A stretch of DNA of 37,415 nt from a virus, in the IMG/VR virus record IMGVR_UViG_3300031862_000016, positions 1 through 37,415 of that record. One strand, 5' to 3'. The notes beneath the pieces were generated by a model that made no database searches, was not told the origin of the DNA, and saw only the letters and a list, made by a program, of their open reading frames with translations. Each line of letters begins with the position of its first letter. Positions within the stretch are counted from its first letter, which is position 1. The position numbers and the translations under genes are program-made. This document shows, one piece after another, positions 7,009-15,028 of the stretch.

Positions 7009-8323
7009 GCAGCTTGGCTACAGGAACGCTGGGCACCACTCAGCCATCTACGGGAAGCTACAGGTTCCCCGAATCACACGGCTCTTAATCATCATGCCGC
7101 CGGGACATGGGAAATCCACTTGCGGCACCGTTAACTATCCGTTATGGGCTGTTGGCCGGAACCATAATCTGCGTGTGATTGTTGTTTCGCATACGCGTGA
7201 CTTCGTGGCGTCTTTCATCCGTGAAATCACAGCGCAAATGGCTACCGAGGCTTACGGAAGAATCTTCGGAGACCTAAAGCCCTTCAGGCCGAATAAGTGG
7301 ACTCAGAACGAGATTGTGGTGAAACGTGACAGGATACAGAAGGACCCGACGTTTACGGCGCTCGGCACCGAGCAAGCCACCATTGGACGCCGCGCAGACA
7401 TCATCATCTGCGACGACATCATTGACGAAGATTACGCGACGAGTGAAGTTCTCCGTCAATCCGTTAAAACATGGTTCAAGAAAGAGCTCCTAACACGCCT
7501 CGAACCACAGGGCCGGATCGTTTGCATAGGGACTCGCTGGCATTTCGCTGACCTCTACGATGACCTACTCAAAGAGAAAGATGAGAAAGGCAACCTGATC
7601 TGGGACCGACTAGTATTCCCAGTCTGGAACGAACGCCTCGAAGTTCTGTGGCCCGAGAAATGGCCGCTTGAAATCATCCTAGCACGCAAAGCTGAGATTG
7701 GCTCCGTAGCCTTCAGCGCTCAATACCTCTGCGACCCGACGCCGGTTGAAGGGGCCATATTCAAAGCTGAATGGCTGCACTATTGGCATGAGACGAACGA
7801 GGACGCTGCTAAGCGCATCTTCAAGCTACCACCATTGAACACGCTCAGAATCTACCAGGGCTGGGACTTAGCCATCAGTGAGGATCCAGGCGCAGACTGG
7901 ACTGTGGGCGTAACCCTCGGCCTCTCACAAGACGGCTACGCATACCTACTTGACTACTACCGCGGCCACTTAGATTTCCCCGCACAAATCAAACAAGTTG
8001 AAGCGCAAGCCGCCGCATGGAAGCCATATCGAATTGCGATTGAATCTAACGCCTACCAACGTGCCTTACCTCAATGGCTCCGTCAAGGTCTCTTGCCAGT
8101 CGTTGAAATCAAACAATCGAAAGATAAGGTCATGCGATTAACTGAGCTCTCGCCCTACTTCGAGAACGGCACTTTGAGAGTGAACCCGAAGCAAGAAGAG
8201 TTCCTGCTTGAGTATCTGCAATTTCCGAAAGGCGCCCATGACGATATTCTCGACGCATTACATCTAGCCTTCACCACAGCGAAGGAACCAGCAGCCGTCA
8301 TCAAAGACCTCTACGGCGATTAA
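6914..8323 (+). CDS. terL: Terminase large subunit (packaging ATPase and nuclease)
   Basis: A 469-residue protein with both TerL domains. The ATPase has Walker A PPGHGKST (residues about 62-69), Walker B IIICDDI (about 160-167) and a downstream GTRWH coupling segment. The RNase H-like nuclease has its first acidic residue in GWDLAISEDPG, a second in IESNAYQ and the last in AHDDILDAL. It pumps DNA into the prohead and cuts the concatemer. The TTG at 6914 overlaps TerS by 95 nt; that start is uncertain, since the conserved part begins about 30 residues later. Confidence in the family is high. Confidence 0.95.
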   Translation: MKDKRKFSLDSEERELRLRLSEARLNLQKFTEQLGYRNAGHHSAIYGKLQVPRITRLLIIMPPGHGKSTCGTVNYPLWAVGRNHNLRVIVVSHTRDFVASFIREITAQMATEAYGRIFGDLKPFRPNKWTQNEIVVKRDRIQKDPTFTALGTEQATIGRRADIIICDDIIDEDYATSEVLRQSVKTWFKKELLTRLEPQGRIVCIGTRWHFADLYDDLLKEKDEKGNLIWDRLVFPVWNERLEVLWPEKWPLEIILARKAEIGSVAFSAQYLCDPTPVEGAIFKAEWLHYWHETNEDAAKRIFKLPPLNTLRIYQGWDLAISEDPGADWTVGVTLGLSQDGYAYLLDYYRGHLDFPAQIKQVEAQAAAWKPYRIAIESNAYQRALPQWLRQGLLPVVEIKQSKDKVMRLTELSPYFENGTLRVNPKQEEFLLEYLQFPKGAHDDILDALHLAFTTAKEPAAVIKDLYGD

Positions 8324-8338
8324 CAATCCCCATTCAGG

Positions 8339-8589
8339 ATGATTCCGAGTTCAGATTTGAAAGCGATTGAGTTTCTGCTAGGCGGACTTCTAGCTCTCAT
8401 CATATTCTGGCGAATCTACCAATCCCACTCAAGCTACTTATTGCGCTCGTATTCATTTTCGACCTTGAATCACTCAAGAAGATCGCCCTGATCAGTCTCG
8501 GTTGGGCTGCCTTCTACATCTTCGTTCTAACACCGCTGATGGGCGGAACCTGTTTTCTCTGTAGGTGGATAGCTTGGTGGGCAACCTAA
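8339..8589 (+). pseudogene. Small membrane protein split over two reading frames
   Basis: An ATG at 8339 opens a frame whose product begins MIPSSDLKAIEFLLGGLLAL and continues into a hydrophobic helix, then degenerates and stops at 8489-8491. A second frame (-1), open from 8371 to a TAA at 8587, encodes convincing membrane sequence: LPIPLKLLIALVFIFDLESL, then KKIALISLGWAAFYIFVLTP and a Cys/Trp-rich end. Neither frame alone looks complete. Together they would give a three-helix, holin-sized protein of about 80 residues if the frame changed near 8405-8415. Explanations are a programmed -1 shift, an indel (biological or sequencing), or a second gene starting at a non-standard codon (an ATT lies at the right place). 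Confidence 0.45.
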
Positions 8590-8603
8590 CCCTCATGATT
8601 CAT

Positions 8604-8619
8604 TTACCTCAACATTACC
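8604..8619 (+). promoter_or_regulatory. Tandem TACC motif before the metallopeptidase gene
   Basis: TTACCTCAACATTACC holds two TACC boxes 11 bp apart. It lies in the short gap before the ATG at 8633, just upstream of the ribosome site AAGGTGAT. It is one of nine copies in the window with the same spacing. Confidence 0.55.
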
Positions 8620-8632
8620 ATAAGGTGATCCC

Positions 8633-9061
8633 ATGCCGAAATACGCGACCGATGACGGATTGAACGAGATCGTGGCAGGAGTCCTCAAGTCCGGGGAATT
8701 TCCTGATGCCGAAGATATGCGTGTGAAAGCTGTCTTTGCGAAAGGCTCGGCACCCGCCCACAAGGAAGCAGCATCATGCCGGAAAGTTCCAGCAATCCTC
8801 AGACTTGTCGGTGACTACGATTTCATTCTTGTTTTCTGGACGAATGACTGGAACTCGAAAACCAACGAGCAACGATTAGTTACCGTCTGTCATGAACTCT
8901 GGCATATCTCACAGAACGATGAGGGCCAACCGAAAATCAGACCCCACGCCGGTGACTTCTGTGAACTTCCCGAACACGACATTCACAGCAAAGCCCTCGC
9001 CAAGCGAGTGAAACCTCCTGCGATCATGGCCACGATGCCACGACAAATAACGCTTGATTGA
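8633..9061 (+). CDS. Phage-type putative metallopeptidase
   Basis: A 142-residue protein with the zinc-protease motif HELWH (residues 87-91) after a hydrophobic strand (DYDFILVFWTNDW), as in the putative phage metallopeptidase domain family. A Cys-containing stretch (CELPEHDIHS) provides a possible third metal ligand. Such proteins occur widely in archaeal and bacterial tailed viruses near head genes; their substrate is unknown. A good AAGGTGAT site precedes the ATG, and the tandem TACC motif at 8604-8619 lies directly upstream, so it may have its own promoter. Confidence 0.8.
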   Translation: MPKYATDDGLNEIVAGVLKSGEFPDAEDMRVKAVFAKGSAPAHKEAASCRKVPAILRLVGDYDFILVFWTNDWNSKTNEQRLVTVCHELWHISQNDEGQPKIRPHAGDFCELPEHDIHSKALAKRVKPPAIMATMPRQITLD

Positions 9062-9112
9062 AAGTCACAGTATGAGCATCAGTCATTAGAGGAATGCTAG
9101 GCAGGTGACTTT

Positions 9113-9382
9113 ATGTCGAAAAGAAAGAAAGCCCTCCCAGAAGAGGAAGAAGAAATCAGACTAGGATCTCATTTACGTACCCGAGACAACCGAGACGCAG
9201 ACGAAGCCAAAGCGCCGCCAGAGGAAACCGTTTCCGTTGAAACCCGAATCGCCGAAACAAGTGCCGCCGGTGTCACGGTGAAGCATTGCGTTTTCTGCAA
9301 CGCAAAGAGCAGCGCCTACGAGCAACCTGGAAAAGACTTCAGAGGCAAGTACGTCTGCCCTGAGTGCGTTCTGCTAGTCTAA
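9113..9382 (+). CDS. Zinc-ribbon protein with acidic N-terminus
   Basis: An 89-residue protein: a mixed-charge, disordered N-terminal half (KKALPEEEEEIRLG) and a C-terminal zinc ribbon formed by CVFC and CPEC. An AGGTGACTTT site precedes the ATG. It is followed after 12 nt by a second zinc-ribbon gene. Virus-encoded ribbons of this kind often act as small nucleic-acid or RNA-polymerase-binding factors, but nothing here fixes the role. Confidence 0.7.
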   Translation: MSKRKKALPEEEEEIRLGSHLRTRDNRDADEAKAPPEETVSVETRIAETSAAGVTVKHCVFCNAKSSAYEQPGKDFRGKYVCPECVLLV

Positions 9383-9394
9383 GGGTGATCTGGT

Positions 9395-9628
9395 TTGCCG
9401 AAAGAAGTTCATGTGCCTGCATTATTCTGTTTTCGTTGTGGTAAGCAGGGTATGGTCTATCAGACACAGGAATCCATCCAGACGCCACGGGGACGCCTAG
9501 AAATGCCCTGGTATCGCTGTAGGAACTGTTTCGAGCGCTGGTTCGAATACGCGGACTGCCTAGCCTACGTGTTCGCTTCAAGCACAGGCCAAACCCAACT
9601 ACCCACTGTTGCCGAGACTGAAAAGTGA
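9395..9628 (+). CDS. Zinc-ribbon protein, 77 aa
   Basis: The frame starts at a TTG (9395) after GGTGATCTGG. It encodes CFRCGKQGMVYQT and a second knuckle, CRNC, at the end of WYRC, giving a compact rubredoxin-like zinc ribbon followed by an aromatic helix and a polar tail. The TGA stop overlaps the ATG of the next gene (TGATG). It pairs with the ribbon gene just upstream. Function is unknown. Confidence 0.7.
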   Translation: MPKEVHVPALFCFRCGKQGMVYQTQESIQTPRGRLEMPWYRCRNCFERWFEYADCLAYVFASSTGQTQLPTVAETEK

Positions 9629-9957
9629 TGAGCCGTCAGAGAAGGAAACATTTCGAGAGGATCCACACGAAACGAGCGAAAGCTGGATTTCCCCGTGTCA
9701 GCTCAAGCATTCTCCATAATGACGGAACCATTGAAGCGGCGCCACAGCAACGATACAGAGTCGTTCTCTCCCCGAGATTTCAAGATCAACTGCGAGCTCT
9801 AAGCTCAACGGACCAGCAGGAGATCATCATGGGGGCTGTCGAGAAACTCGCGGAGAATCCCTACCGAGGCAGGCGAATCATCACCTCTCCGTTCGAGCGT
9901 ATTCATGACTGGCTTCTCTGGCTCTGGCATGAACTGAGATTTCGTCTCCGAATCTGA
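9628..9957 (+). CDS. RelE/ParE-fold-like small basic protein
   Basis: A 109-residue basic protein. The first 35 residues are Arg/Lys-rich (SRQRRKHFERIHTKRAKAGF). From about residue 43 the sequence YRVVLSPRFQDQLRALSS, then a helix and ENPYRGRRI, resembles the strand-helix-helix-strand start of RelE/ParE-type proteins. No antitoxin partner is visible beside it, so it may be a truncated or repurposed member. The start at 9628 overlaps the previous stop. A 17-bp sequence that begins in its stop codon is repeated 126 bp downstream. Confidence 0.5.
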   Translation: MSRQRRKHFERIHTKRAKAGFPRVSSSILHNDGTIEAAPQQRYRVVLSPRFQDQLRALSSTDQQEIIMGAVEKLAENPYRGRRIITSPFERIHDWLLWLWHELRFRLRI

Positions 9958-10098
9958 ATCACGGTCACAGCTTATTTTCTCAAATCTATGTGTGTCTTAG
10001 AATGAAGCACGGTTAGTTCGTCGCAGCCCAGCGGCGCAACGTGCTGTGGCAACCGTCGCAGACACTTCTCCGTTAAGCCGAGAATCATGGTCACAGCT
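9956..10098 (+). repeat. 17-bp direct repeat, 126 bp apart
   Basis: GAATCACGGTCACAGCT (9956-9972) and GAATCATGGTCACAGCT (10082-10098) differ at one base. The interval holds an inverted pair AGCACG (10003-10008) and CGTGCT (10040-10045) that can form a hairpin. The repeat lies just before the region where the 5' end of the portal gene is expected, so it could reflect an insertion or duplication linked to the endonuclease element. Confidence 0.5.
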
Positions 10099-10240
10099 CC
10101 CGCAAAGCCTTAAGAGGATTTGGTGGAAGTTTGAGAATCCAACTTTCTTCTGTTGGTTTCTCCACGGCGACTATGTTGACCGTTCAATGCTCGCATCCGT
10201 TCGGAAAATGACTCACGAATTCTATGCTCCTCATCAGTAA
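10046..10240 (+). other. Candidate 5' exon of the portal gene
   Basis: A frame opened by a GTG at 10046 encodes VATVADTSPLSRESWSQLPQ followed by SLKRIWW and then a stretch antisense to the endonuclease C-terminus. The portal gene at 10862 begins mid-domain and must once have had an upstream part. The first 25 codons of this frame have the right place, strand and character to be that part, with a junction somewhere near 10115-10125. No conserved residues prove it. The rest of the frame, to 10240, is probably only the complement of the endonuclease gene. Confidence 0.3.
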
Positions 10241-10616
10241 GTATCTTTGCATGGGTCGCGTTCGGTTGCATGTGCCGCTGAAACTCCAAGGCAAGTTCAG
10301 CCTGTTTACGTTTGATACGGAGATATGGAGCGAGCTGTTCAAGAAAACTCGCGCATTTTCGTTGACTAATTCCGAACCGCCAATGATCTAGACGCTTACC
10401 GAGCAATTCAGGGGGGCAAGGCCATTTTGAGATACAGCCCCCGAACTCAGCTTTCAAGGGTTCAAAAATTTCCCTATCATTGTTTGATATTGCCATGTGC
10501 AAGATGTATCGATAACCGCGAACGTTCTTCGTTTTGTTGTGAAGGTAGATGACTATGCTTCCTTCGCCATCAACTAGGCCTGCATAATACGCTAGGTCAA
10601 CGTCTTTCATGGTCAT
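10110..10616 (-). CDS. LAGLIDADG homing endonuclease
   Basis: A 168-residue protein with the catalytic helix motif YYAGLVDGEGSI (residues about 10-21), a single-motif LAGLIDADG enzyme that would act as a homodimer. The following region (YRYILHMAISNNDREIFEPL and FLEQLAPYLRIKRKQAEL) has the expected strand-helix order. Such enzymes cut long, specific sites and spread introns, inteins or themselves. It runs opposite to the late genes. On its strand a TTTATTTTG element about 25 nt before the ATG gives it a likely promoter of its own. It sits exactly where the portal gene is interrupted. The last 25 residues may be non-conserved. Confidence 0.85.
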   Translation of the reverse strand: MTMKDVDLAYYAGLVDGEGSIVIYLHNKTKNVRGYRYILHMAISNNDREIFEPLKAEFGGCISKWPCPPELLGKRLDHWRFGISQRKCASFLEQLAPYLRIKRKQAELALEFQRHMQPNATHAKILTDEEHRIRESFSERMRALNGQHSRRGETNRRKLDSQTSTKSS

Positions 10617-10639
10617 TCCTGAAGTGGTTTGACAAAATA

Positions 10640-10845
10640 AATCATGAGGGGGGTGAAGGTCAGAAATTTGGTTTCTGCATTGCGGATAGTTTCATCCGAC
10701 CCACTTGTCCGAGACCGACTGAATCGGTTAGAGGACAATACCATAACTAAAGGCGTTATGGACACTATCTATCCAGAGCGTTAATCGCTCGTAGAAATGG
10801 TGGTGGGATGAGCGCGAATTTCCGCGTCGCGCTGTCATGACCGAG
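10640..10845. ncRNA. Hairpin-rich segment between endonuclease and portal
   Basis: The segment holds a series of short perfect hairpins: CAGAAA/TTTCTG (10661/10672), CGGAT/ATCCG (10683/10694), TTGTCC/GGACAA (10705/10733) enclosing CCGA/TCGG, CCATAAC/GTTATGG (10741/10755), GAGCG/CGCTC (10776/10786) and AGCGCGA/TCGCGCT (10811/10827). There is no convincing protein frame. With an endonuclease beside it and a gene broken across it, a self-splicing intron core is the simplest reading, but I could not place the conserved group I elements, so the class is left open. Confidence 0.5.
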
Positions 10846-10861
10846 TGGTTTCTATAATCCG

Positions 10862-13800
10862 TTGAAGGGTCAGCCTCGGTATGTGGACGTGTATCGGCTT
10901 AGGTCACTTGCCGCGTCCGAATGGGTTTCAATGTGCGTCATGACGATTATTGAAGAGGTTGCTCAGATTCCGTGGGAGATCATCCCGAAGGATCCTGCGA
11001 TTCGAGATTCACCGCCCGAAGATGTTATGGCCGACATTGATGAGGCCACATACTTCTTCAACAATCCGAATGACAACAAAGGCGAAACCCTGAACACACT
11101 TCTGCGAGCTCTCATACGTGACAGCCTGGAACTTGACGCTGCAACGCTTGTGAAAGGCTTCTCACTGAACAGTTACATGCAGCATCCGGCTGGCGGATTC
11201 GAACTTAAACCCAAAGGCCAAAGGCAACTCAGCGAACTCTTCTGCCGCGACGGCGCCAGCTTCCTCAAAGAAACCGACGCGAACGGCATTGAATACCGTT
11301 ACTGGCAATACTCGTATTTGCATCCCGCCGTCGCACCAATCGAGTTTGATGTGAATGAGATTGCCTATGCGATGCGTTACAACCGTTCATACAGCGTCTA
11401 CGGCTGGGCTGAAACACAAAGCACGGAAACCGTTCTGAACTCGCTCATCAACTCGGCTTTTACGAACGCCAGCATGTTCCAAGAATACGCTGTGCCAAGC
11501 GGTGTCATATCATTCACTGGCAGCGAAGAAGATGAGCAAAGACTAAGAGAATACTTCCGCACGGAAATCAAAGGACGATTCCACAAAGTCGCCATCCTCA
11601 ACAAAGACGCGAAATTCACTCCGCTAACCTACACGAACCGAGACTTAGAGTTCATTCAAGGCCAACAATGGTTCGCTAAAATTATCTGGGCGATCTACAA
11701 ACTCACACCAAGCGAAGTCGGCTTTACCGATGAGATTCGAGCCACAGGCAAAGCCATGTCCGCCCAGAGTATGGTCCAGCAACGTAAAGCCATCCTGCCA
11801 TTACTTCGCCTTCTTGAGCAGATCATCAACAATCAAATCGTCAACGAAATTTCGGACCGAATCGTTTTCTCCTTCAAGTACGTTGACAAGCAGCAGGAAG
11901 CTCTGGATGAGCAGATGGATTTGCAGAAGATTCAGGAGGGCTTACTGAAAATCAACGAGTACCGTGCACGGAAGAAGCTGGGGCCGTCTGTGCCTTGGGG
12001 TGAGAAACCCATGCAGATAACCCTAGCAGAACTCAAAGCTCAACAACCCAAACTATTCGGCACCCAGCCAAGAATGAATCCGCATGAAGGCATTCCAACT
12101 GGACCGGAAGAGAGTTTACCGAAGATTCCTGTAACGGCTGAAGGCCGAACCTTACTAGAGTATCAAAAGGCACACGGCAAATTAATGCCGCCTTTTGCAA
12201 GAATAGCGGATAACGCATTCAAAACGTGGGGCGGTGTGCCAAGTGAAGGCTACGATTTCGCAGAGGGCTCACTAGGCGGCAACAACCTCTACGCAGCTCC
12301 GGTTCTCACATGGGACAACAGAACTGGACAGGTGAAAGTTCTCCCGCAAGCCACAGTGATGATCCCAGGCAGACGGTACATAAACCGCGATGGGGAAGTC
12401 TTCCAGATCCCAGCCAAGAAACCTCTGCCGAAAAAGCCTTCGCTTCCGCAGAAAACAGGCGCAAAGAAGAAAGCGTTCACCGACACCGCACATGATGTTC
12501 TGAAGCAATATGTGAAGCCCACACGGGAACCTTTCATCGGTCCATACGAAGGCGAACGTAGGCCTGCCCCGAAATTTCCAAGCGCCGTAGGCGGCAACCC
12601 AAAAGAATCAATCCGCGACGGCATGTTGCTGCCCGGAGAAAACCCGGAAGAAATACGTCGAGCTCGTGACGCAACCGGACCTAAAGCTGGCAAGCCTCAA
12701 GCACGCGTAAGCGAAGCCTCAGATCAAGACTATCCGATGGGTTCACTTGGCTACAGGCCTGATGAGCCAGTGGCAAGAGGCGACCTCGGCCCAGAACAAA
12801 CACAAGAGCAAATCGCTGAAGGCAGACAGAACCAAGAATACGTTCGCCCATCGAAACCTTTCGGTCCTCAACATGACACAGACGCCTACAGAACTGGCCC
12901 GAAAGAATCCTATCGAGGCGGACCCGGCAACATACATGTTCCTCCGCGCAGACAAGGCGGACGCATACGAAAAATCGGCCACTCACCGCCAGGAGAAGGA
13001 CCGCAATCTACAGGGGAAGTTTGGCGTGGGAAGCAGCAGCGAAAAGAGAAGGTTGACCTGCATCGAGGCGGTATGGGTGCACATCGCTGGGAACGTGACG
13101 AAACCAATGTGCCCATCGCAACTGTAACAGAAGAATCCGACGCCCACATAGATCCGCACTACATGAAGAAACCCTATCCCGGGCGACATCGAGAAATCAC
13201 AGAAGGCGGCGGCTACGACGTCGAATCAAGAATCGTTCCCACACGAGCCGACAGCCCGAAGATCATTGACGCTTCGAAACCTCATGCAGACCGAATGAAG
13301 AGTTTAGCTCCGAAAGCCAAGAAGCGAAGAACTCAACCTGACAATGCACCAGTCGCACCACTCGCCCAGCCAAGGGAGAACGTGGATCCTACGGGCGGAG
13401 CAAGCACAGAACAGGCGCCAAGACTGAAACCTACGCCTACGATTCCTCGGGGCCCGAAGTATCCGAAGGATGTTCCACCAGTTCAAGAGGACACGGGCGC
13501 AATTGGCGGTATGAGGGCAACGGCTCCAAGCGGAGCAAAATACGTTCTACAAGACAAGCGAGGAGCCCCGCCGCCATTCAAGAAATCTGAGAGCACGGAC
13601 ACAGGAAGCCTCGGCCCAGACCACCGCGAGACTTTGGGCTTTGTGGAACGTGACTTATCGAAAATTCATGATGGCGTGCAAAGAAGCGCGTCAGCTCCCA
13701 AAGCCCGCAAACAAGTGAACGCGTACGATGCTCGCCAAGAATGGAAAGGCGGACGCCTAGAAACCCATCTCATCAGAGCACCCAAGAAATCTGACATTCA

Positions 13801-14155
13801 GAAGAGAAGAAAAATGCAACTAGCCAACAAAGGCGCGATTGGCCCTGAGCATGGTCATGCCCCGGTCTTTCAGGGTTCAGTGAAAGCGGAACGTGGCTTA
13901 GCTCGGAAACTCACAGAGATCATGAAAGCCTTCCGCGCTGGCAAGCTCAGCAGAGAACAATCGCTCAGCGAAGGCGTCAAAGCTATCGATCAGAACCAGG
14001 CCCGCATCACTGAAATCGCCCGAAGCAAAGCCGGACGACTAATCGGCAAAGAAATCTCAGAGCTCGCACCCGAAGTATCACGCCGACTAGAACAAATTAG
14101 AACTCAAGCAATAGGCGACTTCGAGAACATACTCAAAGACGCAACAACCAAATGA
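10862..14155 (+). CDS. Portal protein with very long C-terminal extension
   Basis: The first 400 residues form a phage portal: RLRSLAASEWVSMCVMTIIE then QIPWEIIPKD near the start, a LIRDSLELDAA helix, FSFKYVDKQQEALDEQM and NEYRARKKLG at the end of the core. The TTG at 10862 is not a real gene start: the open frame reaches back to 10841 and reads SGFYNPLKGQPRYVDVYRL, a typical internal portal segment, so 30-60 N-terminal residues lie upstream across an interruption. Residues about 400-1010 are polar, Pro/Gly/Arg-rich and probably disordered. The last 85 residues are helical. Total length of 1097 is about twice the norm. The portal is the DNA channel at one capsid vertex. Confidence 0.85.
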   Translation: MKGQPRYVDVYRLRSLAASEWVSMCVMTIIEEVAQIPWEIIPKDPAIRDSPPEDVMADIDEATYFFNNPNDNKGETLNTLLRALIRDSLELDAATLVKGFSLNSYMQHPAGGFELKPKGQRQLSELFCRDGASFLKETDANGIEYRYWQYSYLHPAVAPIEFDVNEIAYAMRYNRSYSVYGWAETQSTETVLNSLINSAFTNASMFQEYAVPSGVISFTGSEEDEQRLREYFRTEIKGRFHKVAILNKDAKFTPLTYTNRDLEFIQGQQWFAKIIWAIYKLTPSEVGFTDEIRATGKAMSAQSMVQQRKAILPLLRLLEQIINNQIVNEISDRIVFSFKYVDKQQEALDEQMDLQKIQEGLLKINEYRARKKLGPSVPWGEKPMQITLAELKAQQPKLFGTQPRMNPHEGIPTGPEESLPKIPVTAEGRTLLEYQKAHGKLMPPFARIADNAFKTWGGVPSEGYDFAEGSLGGNNLYAAPVLTWDNRTGQVKVLPQATVMIPGRRYINRDGEVFQIPAKKPLPKKPSLPQKTGAKKKAFTDTAHDVLKQYVKPTREPFIGPYEGERRPAPKFPSAVGGNPKESIRDGMLLPGENPEEIRRARDATGPKAGKPQARVSEASDQDYPMGSLGYRPDEPVARGDLGPEQTQEQIAEGRQNQEYVRPSKPFGPQHDTDAYRTGPKESYRGGPGNIHVPPRRQGGRIRKIGHSPPGEGPQSTGEVWRGKQQRKEKVDLHRGGMGAHRWERDETNVPIATVTEESDAHIDPHYMKKPYPGRHREITEGGGYDVESRIVPTRADSPKIIDASKPHADRMKSLAPKAKKRRTQPDNAPVAPLAQPRENVDPTGGASTEQAPRLKPTPTIPRGPKYPKDVPPVQEDTGAIGGMRATAPSGAKYVLQDKRGAPPPFKKSESTDTGSLGPDHRETLGFVERDLSKIHDGVQRSASAPKARKQVNAYDARQEWKGGRLETHLIRAPKKSDIQKRRKMQLANKGAIGPEHGHAPVFQGSVKAERGLARKLTEIMKAFRAGKLSREQSLSEGVKAIDQNQARITEIARSKAGRLIGKEISELAPEVSRRLEQIRTQAIGDFENILKDATTK

Positions 14156-14229
14156 TTCAAATACGCATACCACAGCATTACTTCACTATCCCACAATTAG
14201 GGTGGGGCTGGCAGCTCAGCCCGCGATGA
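14152..14229 (+). CDS. Short frame coupled to the portal stop; probable truncated gene start
   Basis: An ATG at 14152 overlaps the portal TGA (ATGA) and encodes MIQIRIPQHYFTIPQLGWGW before a stop at 14227. The RIPQHY segment is closely matched by RIPKHY at the start of the frame at 15027, on the far side of the HNH gene. This suggests that one gene start was duplicated or separated by an insertion. As a free 25-residue peptide it is unlikely to be functional. The tandem TACC-type motif at 14167-14182 lies within it. Confidence 0.4.
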   Translation: MIQIRIPQHYFTIPQLGWGWQLSPR

Positions 14230-14563
14230 GGGATACGACCGAGGCCGAAGGGAAATCGCTCCGGCACTAATCCGCAGAAGCGCCAATCCAAGGCGAAGAA
14301 ACGGTAACGGCGGGTCGGCTCGCCCACAGGGGCATCGAAAGATGCTTCGGTGGAGAGAAAAGGTCAGCGTCTAGCCGGTGACAACGGACGTGCCTCGGAC
14401 TACGGCCTCATTAGCCGGGAACCTGTGCGCTGGAAACGCAACAGCCCCATCCGCTCTAATTCACAAAATTGTCGGTGCGATGACGGCCCTCGAACTGTCA
14501 TGACGGGGAGAGGGAGAGAGAACGTGTGGCACCGAGCTTTCCTTCGCGATGTTTCGTAGCAGG
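14183..14563. ncRNA. Hairpin-rich non-coding segment beside the HNH gene
   Basis: About 380 bases without a convincing gene but with clear RNA-like pairing: GCATC-GAAA-GATGC (14332-14345, a GNRA tetraloop), CGCC/GGCG around 14281-14295, TGCG/CGCA near 14430 and a 7-bp outer stem TCGGTGC (14472-14478) with GCACCGA (14529-14535). The 10-mer CTGTCATGAC near its end (14495-14504) also occurs near the end of the other hairpin segment (10832-10841). An intron or other catalytic RNA core is possible; the class is not identified. A frame at 14350-14559 is judged spurious. Confidence 0.45.
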
Positions 14564-15028
14564 TCAGTGTGGTTTCCAGTGTCTTTGATTAACTATCAAG
14601 CAAATATTAGAGGCAGATACGCCATATTCCGCAGCTAGCTCTCGATAGCTGAATTGTCCAGTTCGGTATCTTCTCCGAATTTCGTTTATCTGAGGCCAAG
14701 TCAATTTTGCACCATGTTCTTCACCAGATGGTGTAATTCCTCGTCCCTTAGCTTCTCTGTCGCTCGCATTATCCAACTTAGTACCGAGCCAAAGGTGTCC
14801 CGGGTTCACACATGAGCGATTATCGCAATAATGGAGAACGCAGATTGTCTCTGGAATTGGACCCACCATCAACTCGTAAGCTACTCGATGAGCACCGATT
14901 ATCTGACTGCCTACTCCACCTAAACGGATAACGCCATACCCTCTTCTTGTTGCACCTTTCCAAACCCAGCATTCGTTAGCGCCCAATTTTTCTACCTTTG
15001 CCCAGAATCGTTCCGAAACAGGTCGCAT
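14564..15028 (-). CDS. HNH homing endonuclease with C-terminal HTH
   Basis: A 154-residue enzyme of the phage HNH_3 type: an N-terminal ERFWAKVEK segment and CWVWKGATRRGYGVIR, then AHRVAYELMVGPIPETICVL and HYCDNRSCVNPGHLWLGTKL, containing the catalytic HNH core. A C-terminal helix-turn-helix (FSYRELAAEYGVSASNICLI) would add sequence recognition. It is antisense to the surrounding head genes, like the LAGLIDADG gene 4 kb upstream. Its ATG (15028) lies in a GCATGC palindrome shared with the ATG of the plus-strand frame at 15027. HNH enzymes of this type move as free-standing or intron-borne elements in tailed phages. Confidence 0.9.
   Translation of the reverse strand: MRPVSERFWAKVEKLGANECWVWKGATRRGYGVIRLGGVGSQIIGAHRVAYELMVGPIPETICVLHYCDNRSCVNPGHLWLGTKLDNASDREAKGRGITPSGEEHGAKLTWPQINEIRRRYRTGQFSYRELAAEYGVSASNICLIVNQRHWKPH

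Noticed and set aside
9628-9957. Toxin-antitoxin module
   Set aside because: A RelE-like fold is only suggested, and no antitoxin-like partner overlaps or adjoins the gene.
10620-10861. Classical group I intron core next to the portal
   Set aside because: I could not place the conserved P, Q, R and S elements or a P7 pairing on either strand with confidence, so only a structured segment is claimed.
14350-14559. Plus-strand frame of 69 codons before the HNH gene
   Set aside because: Low-complexity basic translation over a hairpin-rich segment, with no ribosome site and no coupling; judged spurious.
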